DNA of 20,353 nucleotides. It comes from DATKKX01 sp035542775 (GTDB lineage: Bacteria; Planctomycetota; Phycisphaerae; UBA1845; UTPLA1). The stretch is from the NCBI GenBank assembly GCA_035542775.1, contig DATKKX010000271.1:1-20353 (forward strand). The letters run 5' to 3'. The stretch's first letter is position 1, and each line of letters opens with the position of its first letter. The position numbers were made by a program, and so were the translations under genes. The notes below the pieces were generated by a model. It was not told the origin of the DNA. It did not search any database and saw only the letters and a program-made list of their open reading frames with translations. Shown one piece after another: positions 7,356 to 16,802 of this stretch.

Positions 7356-8174
7356 TCAGCTGTAGGCCTCTCTGATCAGCAGGGGCAGGACCGTGGCGGC
7401 GGTGCCCCGGAGCCAGATATCGCAGAAGGTACGTTCCAGCCCGACCGAGATGATGTAGGCACCCGCGGACTTGGCCCGCTCCGGCAGCATAGCGGCGGGA
7501 TAGACCACGCCCGATGTTCCCACCATGAGCATGCACTCGCACTCCTCGCAGGCCTGCCAGGCGTGCGTCCATGCCGGCTCGGCCATGGCTTCGCCGAAGA
7601 GGACGATGTTCGGCCGGTAAAGCCCGTGAAGATTGAAGCCAAGAATCGGCCGGACGCCTCGCAGGGCCTTGGAAGGCGCAAAGCGGCGGGCGAGCGATTG
7701 CTTCAGCCTGGCGGTGACCTGGCGCAGCTGGGTCCGCGTGACCCTGCGCACGGGCTCGCCGCCAAGGGTGACGATTTCGAAGAGCGAACCGTGAACTTCG
7801 TGGACCTTCGTGCTGCCGGCATCCTGATGAAGGCCGTCGATGTTCTGTGTCACAACTGTGACATGGGCGCGTTTTTCGAGCTCGGCCACGGCGAGATGGC
7901 CGCCGTTCGGGTCGGCGGCGGCGATGGGCTCGATCAGACCAAGGAGGAATTCGGCTACCAGCCGCGGATGTCTGAGCGCCGTGGCGAGGAGGCCGTGCGG
8001 CGTGGCAAACTGCTCCGGCGGGAAGCGGTCCCACACGCCGCCTTCATCGCGGAAAGTAGGGATGCCGCTCTCGGCGGAAGCGCCTGCCCCGGTGAAGACG
8101 GTGATCTTTTTCGCGTCGCGGAGCCATTCAGCGGCAAGGGAAAGTTCAGCAGGCGTACCGGTCATCGGTCGCAT
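7356..8174 (-). CDS. Sir2-family NAD-dependent protein deacylase lacking the zinc cysteines
   Basis: Sirtuin of 272 residues (268 if the second ATG is used). The NAD-binding and catalytic motifs are intact: GAGASAESGIPTFRD at 29-43, TQNIDGLHQDAG at 109-120, catalytic H128 in VHGSLF, FGE at 193-195, and GTSGVVYP. Between H128 and FGE, where bacterial CobB and most sirtuins carry two CxxC pairs that hold structural zinc, there is no cysteine. The segment is instead a basic, Arg/Lys/Gln-rich stretch of about 60 residues. The CobB Tyr/Arg pair that binds succinyl groups aligns to leucines (F76-L77-L78-G79-L80), so simple desuccinylation is unlikely. The Asn of the usual INLEPT motif reads GLERT. 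The gene is divergent from a response regulator, 138 nt apart. The family is certain; the activity is not. Confidence 0.9.
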   Translation of the reverse strand: MRPMTGTPAELSLAAEWLRDAKKITVFTGAGASAESGIPTFRDEGGVWDRFPPEQFATPHGLLATALRHPRLVAEFLLGLIEPIAAADPNGGHLAVAELEKRAHVTVVTQNIDGLHQDAGSTKVHEVHGSLFEIVTLGGEPVRRVTRTQLRQVTARLKQSLARRFAPSKALRGVRPILGFNLHGLYRPNIVLFGEAMAEPAWTHAWQACEECECMLMVGTSGVVYPAAMLPERAKSAGAYIISVGLERTFCDIWLRGTAATVLPLLIREAYS

Positions 8175-8251
8175 TATCAGCGTGAAGCCGCGGCGCTGCC
8201 ACCGATTTCACTTTTTGGACAAGCCCTATGCAAGGGAATTCATTCCGACGT

Positions 8252-8257
8252 TATACT
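8252..8257 (+). promoter_or_regulatory. Possible -10 element for the response regulator
   Basis: TATACT matches the -10 consensus at 5 of 6 positions, 55 nt before the start codon, in the short divergent gap with the sirtuin gene. No acceptable -35 lies 16-18 nt upstream, so the promoter may need an activator or may not be real. Confidence 0.3.
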
Positions 8258-8312
8258 ATGGCTTGACCGTGGATCGCCAGGGAGCCACCTCGTGGACGAA
8301 GGAACAACGACG

Positions 8313-8927
8313 ATGGGGACCGAGCCTACCGTATTCGTGGTTGACGACGAGCCGATCATTCGTACCTCGCTGGAACGTCTGATGCAGTCGGTTTCTCTGA
8401 AGGTTGAGACATTTGCCACCGCCAGTGAGTTTCTGGATGCCTATACGACCGGGCAACCGGGCTGCGTCGTGCTGGATGTCCGGATGCCGGGCATCAGCGG
8501 ACTGGACCTCCAGGATCGGATGGCCGAGCGGGGTGTCGACATCCCGATCATCTTTATCACCGCCTATGGCGACGTGCCGATGGCGGTCCGGGCTCTCAAG
8601 GGCGGTGCCGTGGACTTTCTGCAGAAGCCGTACAATAACCAGACACTGCTGGACCGGGTTCAGGAGGCAATCGAAAAGGACGTGAGGGCCCGGAGCGAGC
8701 GAGCCAAGCACGACGACCTGGCGGCTCTGTTCGGTGAGTTGACGCCGCGGGAGCACGAGGTGATGGACATGGTGGTGGCCGGCAAGGCCAATCGGGAGAT
8801 TGCCGTGGCCCTGGGGCTGAGCGCCAAGACCATCGAGGTCCACCGCGCCCATGTCATGCGCAAGCTCAAGGTGGATTCGCTCGCGGACCTGGTGCGATTA
8901 TATCTGGCGTACCGAAAATCGGCGTGA
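8313..8927 (+). CDS. FixJ/NarL-type two-component response regulator (orphan)
   Basis: A 204-residue transcription regulator. The N-terminal receiver domain has acidic residues D11-D12, phosphoacceptor D55 in VVLDVRMPG, T83 in FITAYGD and K105 in LQKP. The C-terminal LuxR-type helix-turn-helix spans about residues 139-200 (LTPREHEVMDMVVAGKANREIA, then TIEVHRAHVMRKL). The receiver sequence and short linker are FixJ-like. An AAGGA site 9 nt before the ATG at 8313 decides the start over an in-frame GTG 21 nt upstream. No histidine kinase is encoded nearby, so its partner must be elsewhere. The flanking genes are a divergent sirtuin and convergent GAPDH; either could be a target, but no binding site could be identified. 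Confidence 0.92.
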   Translation: MGTEPTVFVVDDEPIIRTSLERLMQSVSLKVETFATASEFLDAYTTGQPGCVVLDVRMPGISGLDLQDRMAERGVDIPIIFITAYGDVPMAVRALKGGAVDFLQKPYNNQTLLDRVQEAIEKDVRARSERAKHDDLAALFGELTPREHEVMDMVVAGKANREIAVALGLSAKTIEVHRAHVMRKLKVDSLADLVRLYLAYRKSA

Positions 8928-8997
8928 ATCACGGCCGGCCGGTCCGACCACCAGCGGCGGTCGTCAACATCTTGCGTCGCGCCCGGCATACGACACG

Positions 8998-9036
8998 CAA
9001 TCGGGCCTGCCGATCGATGATCAGCAGGCCCGATTG
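8998..9036. terminator. Perfect 13-bp inverted repeat between convergent genes
   Basis: The left arm CAATCGGGCCTGC (8998-9010) and right arm GCAGGCCCGATTG (9024-9036) pair without mismatch around a 13-nt loop. It sits in the 154-nt gap between the stop of the response regulator and the stop of the convergent GAPDH gene, the expected place for a bidirectional terminator. T-runs are absent on both strands, so mechanism is uncertain. Confidence 0.6.
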
Positions 9037-9081
9037 ATATCACATGCGCTGATTGCCGTGTCTGCTCGATTGAGAGGGCGG

Positions 9082-10134
9082 TTACAGCATCGCCGCGAGC
9101 TTGATCGCCAGGTCGCAGACGCGATTGCTGAAGCCCCATTCATTGTCGTACCAGCTCACCAGCTTGAGCAGCTTGCCCTTGCCCTTGGGCACGGTCATGG
9201 TCTGCGTCGAGTCGAAGATGCTGCTGTAGGGATTGCCGATGATGTCGCTGCTGACCAGTGCCTCGGTGTTGTAGTAGAGGATGCCCTTGAAGCAAGGACT
9301 GGCCGCGGCCTTCTTGAAGACCTCGTTGACCTGAGCGACCTCCACCTCTTTCTCCAGGGCGACCGTCAGATCGACCACGCTGCCGTCCATGATCGGGACG
9401 CGGAGGGCGTAACCGTCCAGGCGGATGTTCGGACTCGGCACAACCAGGCCGATGGCCCGGGCGGCGCCGGTGGTGGAGGGAATGATGTTCATCGCCGCGG
9501 TGCGGGCGCGATAGAGATCCTCGCCGTGGACTTGGTCCAGAATCCGCTGGTCGTTGGTATAGGCATGGATCGTCGTCATCGCGCCGTCGATCTTGGTGCC
9601 GAATACGCTGGGATTGTCGGCCAGCACCTTGATCAACGGGGCCAGGCAATTGGTGGTGCAGCTGCCGTTGCTGACGAACGTGTGCTGCGGTTTGAGCATC
9701 TCGTCGTTGACGCCCAGAACGATAGTGGCGTCGATGGTGTCCTTGGCCGGAGCCGAAAGGATGACCTTCTTGGCGCCCGCTTTGATGTGGTCGTCATAAC
9801 CCGCCTTTTTGCCGTCGTTCCTCTTGGTGAAGACGCCGGTGGACTCGATGACCACCGCGGCGCCGAGGTCGCGCCACGGCAGCTTGCTCGGATCCTTCTC
9901 GGTCAGCACGCGGATGTGATGGCCGTCGATGGTGATCGAGTTTTCGTCGTGCTCGACCGTGCCTTCCCACTTGCCGTGCGTCGTATCGTACTTGAACAGG
10001 TGGGCGTGGACCTTGGGCGTCGAGCCCACGTCGTTGATCGCGACCAGGTCGAATTCGCCCTTCCGCTTGGCCATGACCCTGGCCAACAAACGTCCGATCC
10101 TCCCAAAACCGTTGATTGCAACCTTGATCGCCAT
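9082..10134 (-). CDS. gap: Glyceraldehyde-3-phosphate dehydrogenase, type I
   Basis: Glycolytic enzyme that oxidises and phosphorylates glyceraldehyde 3-phosphate to 1,3-bisphosphoglycerate using NAD+. It is 350 residues, slightly longer than the usual 330-340. The Rossmann motif INGFGRIGR is at residues 7-15, and Asp35 after the second strand (INDVGS) favours NAD over NADP. The catalytic nucleophile is Cys159 in SNGSCTTN and the base is His190 in TTIHAYTNDQ. The C-terminal WYDNEWGFSNRV is standard. The start is the ATG at 10134, preceded by AAAGGAG at good distance. The longer open frame back to 10221 would add 29 residues with no family similarity. A good promoter lies about 95 nt upstream. 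It is a stand-alone gene here; phosphoglycerate kinase is not adjacent. Confidence 0.97.
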   Translation of the reverse strand: MAIKVAINGFGRIGRLLARVMAKRKGEFDLVAINDVGSTPKVHAHLFKYDTTHGKWEGTVEHDENSITIDGHHIRVLTEKDPSKLPWRDLGAAVVIESTGVFTKRNDGKKAGYDDHIKAGAKKVILSAPAKDTIDATIVLGVNDEMLKPQHTFVSNGSCTTNCLAPLIKVLADNPSVFGTKIDGAMTTIHAYTNDQRILDQVHGEDLYRARTAAMNIIPSTTGAARAIGLVVPSPNIRLDGYALRVPIMDGSVVDLTVALEKEVEVAQVNEVFKKAAASPCFKGILYYNTEALVSSDIIGNPYSSIFDSTQTMTVPKGKGKLLKLVSWYDNEWGFSNRVCDLAIKLAAML

Positions 10135-10235
10135 CTCTTGTGCTCCTTTGCTGGGTAAGCCGGTTGTCCGCGGCGCCACACCCCCGTCTTGGAGGAGAGG
10201 CCGGCCGGTGGTGTGGTCCATACCGGTCGGCTCAG

Positions 10236-10264
10236 AGGATAGAAGCGCCGGAGGAGGCCGTCAA
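10236..10264 (-). promoter_or_regulatory. Sigma70-like promoter of the GAPDH gene
   Basis: Read on the minus strand, TTGACG (10264-10259) is followed after exactly 17 nt by TATCCT (10241-10236). The -35 matches 5 of 6 and the -10 matches 4 of 6 consensus bases. Transcription would begin near 10229 and leave a 5' leader of about 95 nt before the SD site. This is the best-formed promoter I found in the window. Confidence 0.55.
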
Positions 10265-10333
10265 GCCGTGCGACTCGTAGCGGCTGTCGCGGATCCGGCG
10301 GTGTCTCGGCCCGGTTGGCGCTTCGGTCAAATG

Positions 10334-11578
10334 CTACTTCCCGGCAAGCGCGGAAGGCCCTTCCTGCCCGGCGACCACGCCCGCATCCGACGGAGCTTCA
10401 GCGGCCTCCAAGGCCTCCTCGGCTGTCTGCCCCGGCGGCCGTTGGAAGCCCAGCCACGGCACGGCGATGCCCGGCAGTGACCACACGATCTGAATGATCC
10501 GGATGCCGATCGTCATGGCGATCATCTGGTTGGGGGAACACCATTCCCCGGTGACGAGCACACGATAGAACACCGCTTCGAGAATCCCGATGCCCTGGAA
10601 GCTGATTGGTATGGCTGCAAACAGGTACCCCACGACGAAGCAAAGCAGGCAGGCCAGATAGAGGTCGCCGTAGGACCGCGTGGGCCCGGGCTCGATCCCC
10701 AGTCCGCGGGCCAGGCAGTACAAGGAAACGACGCAAAGCAGGTGCAGCCCGATGGACACGGCCACCGCCAGGGTCGTTTTTCCGGGGTGATACCGGAAGT
10801 TGAAGACCGTGTCGTCGATCCGCTGCAGCTTGTCTCCGAACGGCAGCTTCCGCAGGAGGAAATCGTACCGAATCCACCGCCGGACCCGCCGCGAAAAGTA
10901 GAAACCGCATCCGATGATAAAAGCCACCATCAGGTAACCGACCCACTTGCCGTAGATCCCGATGATGTCCTTACCCCAAGACACGAAAATCGCCGCGGTG
11001 GCAAGCAGCAGGAAGCTGATAAGGCCGATCACCCGGTCCAGGAAAACGATGGTCACGCCTTCCGCCCGCTTGTGTGTCTGCTTGGCGATGTGATAGGCCT
11101 TGTACAAATCCCCGCCGGTGGTGCCGGGCATGGCGAAATTGAAGAAGTTGCCGGCGAAGCTCAGCAGAATCGCGTCTCGCATGGAGAGGCCGATGTTCTG
11201 CGCCGACAAGAGCAGCCGCAGCCGCCAGGCGATGACGAACGTGGCCGGGCTCATGGCCAACAGGGCCAAGCCGGCCCAGGACCACTCCGTGCTGCGCAGA
11301 ACGTATCGCAGCCCGTACTCGATGGGGTGCTCGTCGCGGCCCAGTTGCTCCTGAGTGGCGAGATCGCTCTGCCTCACCTCCCGCTCGCCGCCGGTCGCGG
11401 CGTCGCGGATCAGCAGGTTCTCGCCGACCTCTCTCACGAGCAGGTGGCGGACCTTGGGGGAGTCCTTCAAGCGGACGTAATCGTTGATGGTGATCTTGCC
11501 GCTGAGATACCAGACGGCGATGACGCAAACGGTCAGCTTGACCAGCATCATCAACCTTTTCTTGGCGACAGGCGTCAC
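10334..11578 (-). CDS. Flippase-like integral membrane protein (LPG-synthase transmembrane domain family)
   Basis: A 414-residue membrane protein of the family defined by the transmembrane part of lysylphosphatidylglycerol synthase (MprF), also seen in YbhN/AglD-like proteins. The first helix is at about residues 9-26. A soluble insertion covers about 27-98 and includes LVREVGENLLIRDAATGGE. Further helices start near 100. The conserved signature NFFNFAMPGTTGGDLYKAY lies at about 144-162, and later helices contain AAIPISFQGIGILEAVFY, another family hallmark. The tail is Ala/Glu-rich. The C-terminal aminoacyl-transferase domain of true LPG synthases is missing, so a role in lipid or lipid-linked sugar translocation is more likely than synthesis. 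The start is a GTG at 11578 with AGGAG 5 nt upstream. It is divergent from the phosphodiesterase lipoprotein gene. Confidence 0.82.
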   Translation of the reverse strand: MTPVAKKRLMMLVKLTVCVIAVWYLSGKITINDYVRLKDSPKVRHLLVREVGENLLIRDAATGGEREVRQSDLATQEQLGRDEHPIEYGLRYVLRSTEWSWAGLALLAMSPATFVIAWRLRLLLSAQNIGLSMRDAILLSFAGNFFNFAMPGTTGGDLYKAYHIAKQTHKRAEGVTIVFLDRVIGLISFLLLATAAIFVSWGKDIIGIYGKWVGYLMVAFIIGCGFYFSRRVRRWIRYDFLLRKLPFGDKLQRIDDTVFNFRYHPGKTTLAVAVSIGLHLLCVVSLYCLARGLGIEPGPTRSYGDLYLACLLCFVVGYLFAAIPISFQGIGILEAVFYRVLVTGEWCSPNQMIAMTIGIRIIQIVWSLPGIAVPWLGFQRPPGQTAEEALEAAEAPSDAGVVAGQEGPSALAGK

Positions 11579-11610
11579 GGCTACTCCTGGGCGAAGGCCC
11601 GTAGCCTAAA

Positions 11611-11622
11611 GGTGATTTCACC
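11611..11622. promoter_or_regulatory. Short inverted repeat in a divergent intergenic region, possible operator
   Basis: GGTGA-TT-TCACC lies 33 nt before the flippase start and in the shared upstream region of the divergent lipoprotein gene. It could bind a dimeric regulator. Five-base arms are weak evidence on their own. Confidence 0.2.
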
Positions 11623-11739
11623 AAAGGAAAAGTGGTTTTCTTGAACCGTTGCTCCGCCACGGCCGGCATCGTAGATTATCGCCCTCGATGCGCGCCTCCT
11701 GGGACGCCGGGGGCCGTCCATCAGCGAGGAGTCTGCCCG

Positions 11740-13440
11740 GTGAGTGGCTATCGCTCGGCCCTGTCCATGCCGGTTATCCGTTTCAGCCTGGTCGCGGTTG
11801 CGATGCTGGCCCTTTTCTCGGGTTGCGCTGCGGACCGTCCCATCCATGTTCGTATCGACAACGATATCCGCCGACCGGAGCGGGCCGTTGTCATCTTCTT
11901 TGTCGACGGCCTCGGCGAGCGGGAGTTTGACGAGGCCCTGGCCGAGGGCCGCCTGCCCAACATCGCCACCCATATCCTGGCTCGAGGCCCGCGGGTCGAG
12001 AACGCCGTTAGCTGCATCCCCAGTATCACCTATGCCGTCGGCGTGACCTTCATCACCGGCCGGCTCCCCGGCCACCAAGGCGTCCTTTCGAACAAGTGGT
12101 TCGACCCATCCACGGGCCGATTCGAGAACTACTGCTACATCGCGAGCTATCAGCAGGTGGACGCGGACTATGCCTCATCGCCGACGATATACGAGATCCT
12201 GCACGACCGCGTCTCGGTCAACATCCAGCTTGCGATTCGCCGCGGCGTGACCCATTCGATCGACAACTGGGCCACCAGCGGTCTGAATTGGTGGTCGCAG
12301 AACTACACCGGCGTGGACTGCCTCGTCGCTCAGCAATTCGAGCTGGTGGGCCAGCGCAGCCGCTGGTGGGGCCGATGGCCCGACCTGATCATGGCGTACT
12401 TCCCCGCCATTGACAAAGTCGGCCACCAGGCAGGTCCGCAGAGCGATGCGTATAAACAGGCGGTCGCCAACGTCGACAAGCAGATCGGCCGGATCTGCGG
12501 GGCCCTGAAAGACGTCGGGATGTACGAACGGACCAGCCTCTGCCTGGTGAGCGATCATGGAATTGTCGGCGTCACGCCCGACAAGTTGCTGGACATACCG
12601 CTCCTCCTGGAGCGCTCGACCGGCCGCCCGGTCTGGACCAACCGCCGCACTGCGCCCGGCCAGGAGGCGAAGGTGCTCGGCAAATACGACTACGCCGTCG
12701 CGGTCACCGCCTCTCGTTGGGCAGCCGTCTATCCTCTGCCGAACGCCATCAAGGACGAGCGTTCGCGGCTCGCGAGCTTCTCCGCGGCCCTGGATCAGTT
12801 CGACGCCGAGGCCGCGAGCGGCGGGATCGATGCCGTGCAGGACGACCTCCGCTCAGCCCTGCCGTTGTGGATGACCGAGGCCCTGGCCCATCCCGCGGTC
12901 GAGATGGCGGCTTGCAGTTTCCGCCGCGGCAGAGTCCACGTATTCACTCGCGACGGGCACGCGCTCATTCTTCGGACAGACGGCCCGCCTGAACGACACA
13001 CCGTGTATCAAGAGACCGGCCACACCGTTTTCGAGCACTCGTCAATCCCGTCCGCGGATCTGGACGGGAACTCGGACAGCCGCGCGTGGCTTCGGCTGAC
13101 CGCTCATGACCGCTACCCCGACCTCGTCCCGCAGATCGCGGCCATGTTCGACAGCGAGCGCGCCGGCAACATCGTCTTTTTCGCCGCCGACGGCTGGGAT
13201 TTCTCGCTTGCCGATCCCTACGGCGGCCATGGCTCGATCCTGCCGGGCGAGATGCGTGTTCCAATGGCGTTCGCCGGACCCGGCCTGTCTCCCGACATGT
13301 CGATACCTTACGCCCGAAGCTGCGACCTGATGCCTACCATTCTGCATCGGCTCCGGGCCGACCCGTACAAGGCGGATGATCCGCGCATCGACATCGATGG
13401 CATCGATCTGCTACCATTCAGCAATTCGTGCCATCGTTGA
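11740..13440 (+). CDS. Alkaline-phosphatase-superfamily lipoprotein (nucleotide pyrophosphatase/phosphodiesterase type)
   Basis: Predicted secreted phosphodiesterase or phosphatase of about 566 residues. The metal and nucleophile set of type I phosphodiesterases (ENPP-like) is complete: D56 in FFVDG, Thr nucleophile T97 in IPSITYAV followed by TGRLPGHQG, D225 and H229 in AIDKVGHQAGP, D272-H273 in VSDHG, and H497 in GGHGS. The N-terminus has a signal sequence ending in LFSGC, so the mature protein is probably a lipoprotein anchored at that Cys. The start is the GTG at 11740, chosen for the AGGAG 8 nt upstream; the ATG at 11767 is the alternative and also keeps the signal peptide. About 200 residues between the DH pair and H497 form an extra region typical of variable caps. 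It is likely co-transcribed with the glycosidase gene 36 nt downstream. The substrate (phosphodiester, nucleotide, phospholipid or phosphonate) is unknown. Confidence 0.85.
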   Translation: MSGYRSALSMPVIRFSLVAVAMLALFSGCAADRPIHVRIDNDIRRPERAVVIFFVDGLGEREFDEALAEGRLPNIATHILARGPRVENAVSCIPSITYAVGVTFITGRLPGHQGVLSNKWFDPSTGRFENYCYIASYQQVDADYASSPTIYEILHDRVSVNIQLAIRRGVTHSIDNWATSGLNWWSQNYTGVDCLVAQQFELVGQRSRWWGRWPDLIMAYFPAIDKVGHQAGPQSDAYKQAVANVDKQIGRICGALKDVGMYERTSLCLVSDHGIVGVTPDKLLDIPLLLERSTGRPVWTNRRTAPGQEAKVLGKYDYAVAVTASRWAAVYPLPNAIKDERSRLASFSAALDQFDAEAASGGIDAVQDDLRSALPLWMTEALAHPAVEMAACSFRRGRVHVFTRDGHALILRTDGPPERHTVYQETGHTVFEHSSIPSADLDGNSDSRAWLRLTAHDRYPDLVPQIAAMFDSERAGNIVFFAADGWDFSLADPYGGHGSILPGEMRVPMAFAGPGLSPDMSIPYARSCDLMPTILHRLRADPYKADDPRIDIDGIDLLPFSNSCHR

Positions 13441-13475
13441 GGACCGACACGGCCCAGGAGCTGTATAAGAGACCC

Positions 13476-14615
13476 ATGCGGACCTTGCTTAAGAGTATCG
13501 TGGCCATCGTGGCCATTGCCGTCGCCTGCAAGATCGGACAGGTTGGACGTGCGGCGGATCCTCCTCCCAATGCCGCAAATCCCACTGCCGGACCGGCGCC
13601 GCGGATTCACGCCAACGGGCAGTTTCGCGGTATGGCCATCCAGCTCGACGGCGGCTCGGGAATCTACAACGCCTATTCGAGACTGGTTCCGGAAGTGGCC
13701 GAGCTGGGGTCCAACTCGGTGCTCTTCGTGGTCCATGGCTGGCAGGACCATGCCGGCAGCCTCGACCTGCACATCGACTCGCAACGGACCGCCAACGCCA
13801 AGGAACTCGGAAAGCTCTGCGATCTGGCCAAGGCCCAGGGCCTGCGAGTCATTCTCATGCCGATTGTGTTGCTCGCCCACCCGCGCAACAACGAGTGGCG
13901 AGGAAAGATCATCCCGGGCGACCGCGACTGGGATGCCTGGTTCAAGCGGTACACCAGGTTCGTGGTCTACTTCGCCAAGATCGCCGAGCAGCATCACGTC
14001 GACCTGTTGATGGTGGGCTCGGAGCTGATCAAGACGGAGACCTACACCGACCAATGGCGGCGGGTGATCCAGGAGGTTCGCCGCAACTACCGCGGGAAGC
14101 TCGGCTACTCCGCGAATTGGGATCACTACCAGACGGAGAAGATCAAATTCTGGGACGCCCTGGATTACGTCGGGATGACCAGCTACTACGAGCTGGCTGC
14201 GGGCCCCAACCCGCCGATCGAGGAGATCGACAGGAATTGGGCGGCCATCAAGAAGGACATCAAGACCTTCCAGGAGGAGGTCGGCAAGCCGATCATCTTC
14301 ACGGAAGTGGGATGGTGCAGCCAGGAGGGCGCCGCTCACGAGGGCTGGAACTACTACGCCAACCAGAAGGCCACCGATGCCGGTCGGCAGGAACAAGCGG
14401 TGCTGTACGAGTCGTTCATCAAGACCTGGACCAATGAGCCCGGCGTGGGCGGGATCATCTGGTGGGAGTGGGATACCGGTCCTGGCGGCGAGGTCGACTT
14501 TAACTACACCCCGCGAGGCAAGCCTGCCGAGACCCTGCTCCGCCGATGGTTCGCAGGCGAGTTCGACCTGAGGATGGCCGATAAGCCCGAGAGTACCCAC
14601 ACGACCGGCGGCTGA
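13476..14615 (+). CDS. Secreted glycoside hydrolase, GH113-like
   Basis: About 379 residues with a cleavable N-terminal signal sequence (hydrophobic stretch ending near GRAAD). The body is a TIM-barrel glycosidase of the GH113 type, a family that includes beta-mannanases in clan GH-A. The catalytic pair is visible: acid/base Glu183 in VGSEL after strand 4, and nucleophile Glu277 in IFTEVGW after strand 7. Other family landmarks are YSANWDHY, FWDALDYVGMTSYYEL and the C-terminal IWWEWDTGP. Exact substrate cannot be assigned; bacterial members act on mannan or other beta-linked glycans. The ATG at 13476 begins a proper signal peptide; the nearest SD-like AGGAG is about 15 nt away, longer than ideal. 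It follows the phosphodiesterase lipoprotein by 36 nt and probably shares its transcript, so both may act at the cell envelope or outside the cell. Confidence 0.8.
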   Translation: MRTLLKSIVAIVAIAVACKIGQVGRAADPPPNAANPTAGPAPRIHANGQFRGMAIQLDGGSGIYNAYSRLVPEVAELGSNSVLFVVHGWQDHAGSLDLHIDSQRTANAKELGKLCDLAKAQGLRVILMPIVLLAHPRNNEWRGKIIPGDRDWDAWFKRYTRFVVYFAKIAEQHHVDLLMVGSELIKTETYTDQWRRVIQEVRRNYRGKLGYSANWDHYQTEKIKFWDALDYVGMTSYYELAAGPNPPIEEIDRNWAAIKKDIKTFQEEVGKPIIFTEVGWCSQEGAAHEGWNYYANQKATDAGRQEQAVLYESFIKTWTNEPGVGGIIWWEWDTGPGGEVDFNYTPRGKPAETLLRRWFAGEFDLRMADKPESTHTTGG

Positions 14616-14738
14616 TCGGGCTCTGGTAGCCTCGGCCTTCCGCGTATCGTCGGCCTGCTCGTGTGGCGTCGGCTTCCCGTGGCCGAGGTGGAACGCGGAA
14701 AAATCCCCGTGGCGCAAGAAGAGATCGAGCGTTGTAAT

Positions 14739-14744
14739 ATAAAG
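14739..14744 (+). promoter_or_regulatory. Possible -10 element for aspS
   Basis: TATAAA (overlapping TAATAT at 14736-14741) is an AT-rich patch in otherwise GC-rich DNA, 36 nt before the aspS start. It matches the -10 consensus at 5 of 6 bases, but no convincing -35 is present at 16-18 nt. Confidence 0.35.
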
Positions 14745-14780
14745 GGCGTCGGTGGGGATCCTGCTGATCGCTGATACTGC

Positions 14781-16607
<1,827 letters not shown>

Positions 16608-16802
16608 ACGCCGCCCGAGACAGCGCGCATACGGGCATGGAGTTCGTGCCGCGCCGCCGACAGCCTTGCTCACGCGGCCGGGGCTGGCGCGGCATGCTGT
16701 CGTCGACGATCGAAACCTGTAAACTTCATGCGGCACGGCCCCGTATCTCACTGGGCTTGATATGCGGCAGCGCCGTCGGCGTTGGGCCTGGAGATAAATC
16801 GA

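Noticed and set aside
6436..8034. Minus-strand open frame of 532 codons across the permease and the sirtuin
   Set aside because: It overlaps the clear permease and sits in a different frame from the true sirtuin; composition is Arg/Pro/Ala-rich shadow.
14630..14688. CCTCGGCC/GGCCGAGG inverted repeat after the glycosidase gene
   Set aside because: The arms are separated by 43 nt and the pairing is only 8 bp with no T-run, so it is not convincing as a terminator.
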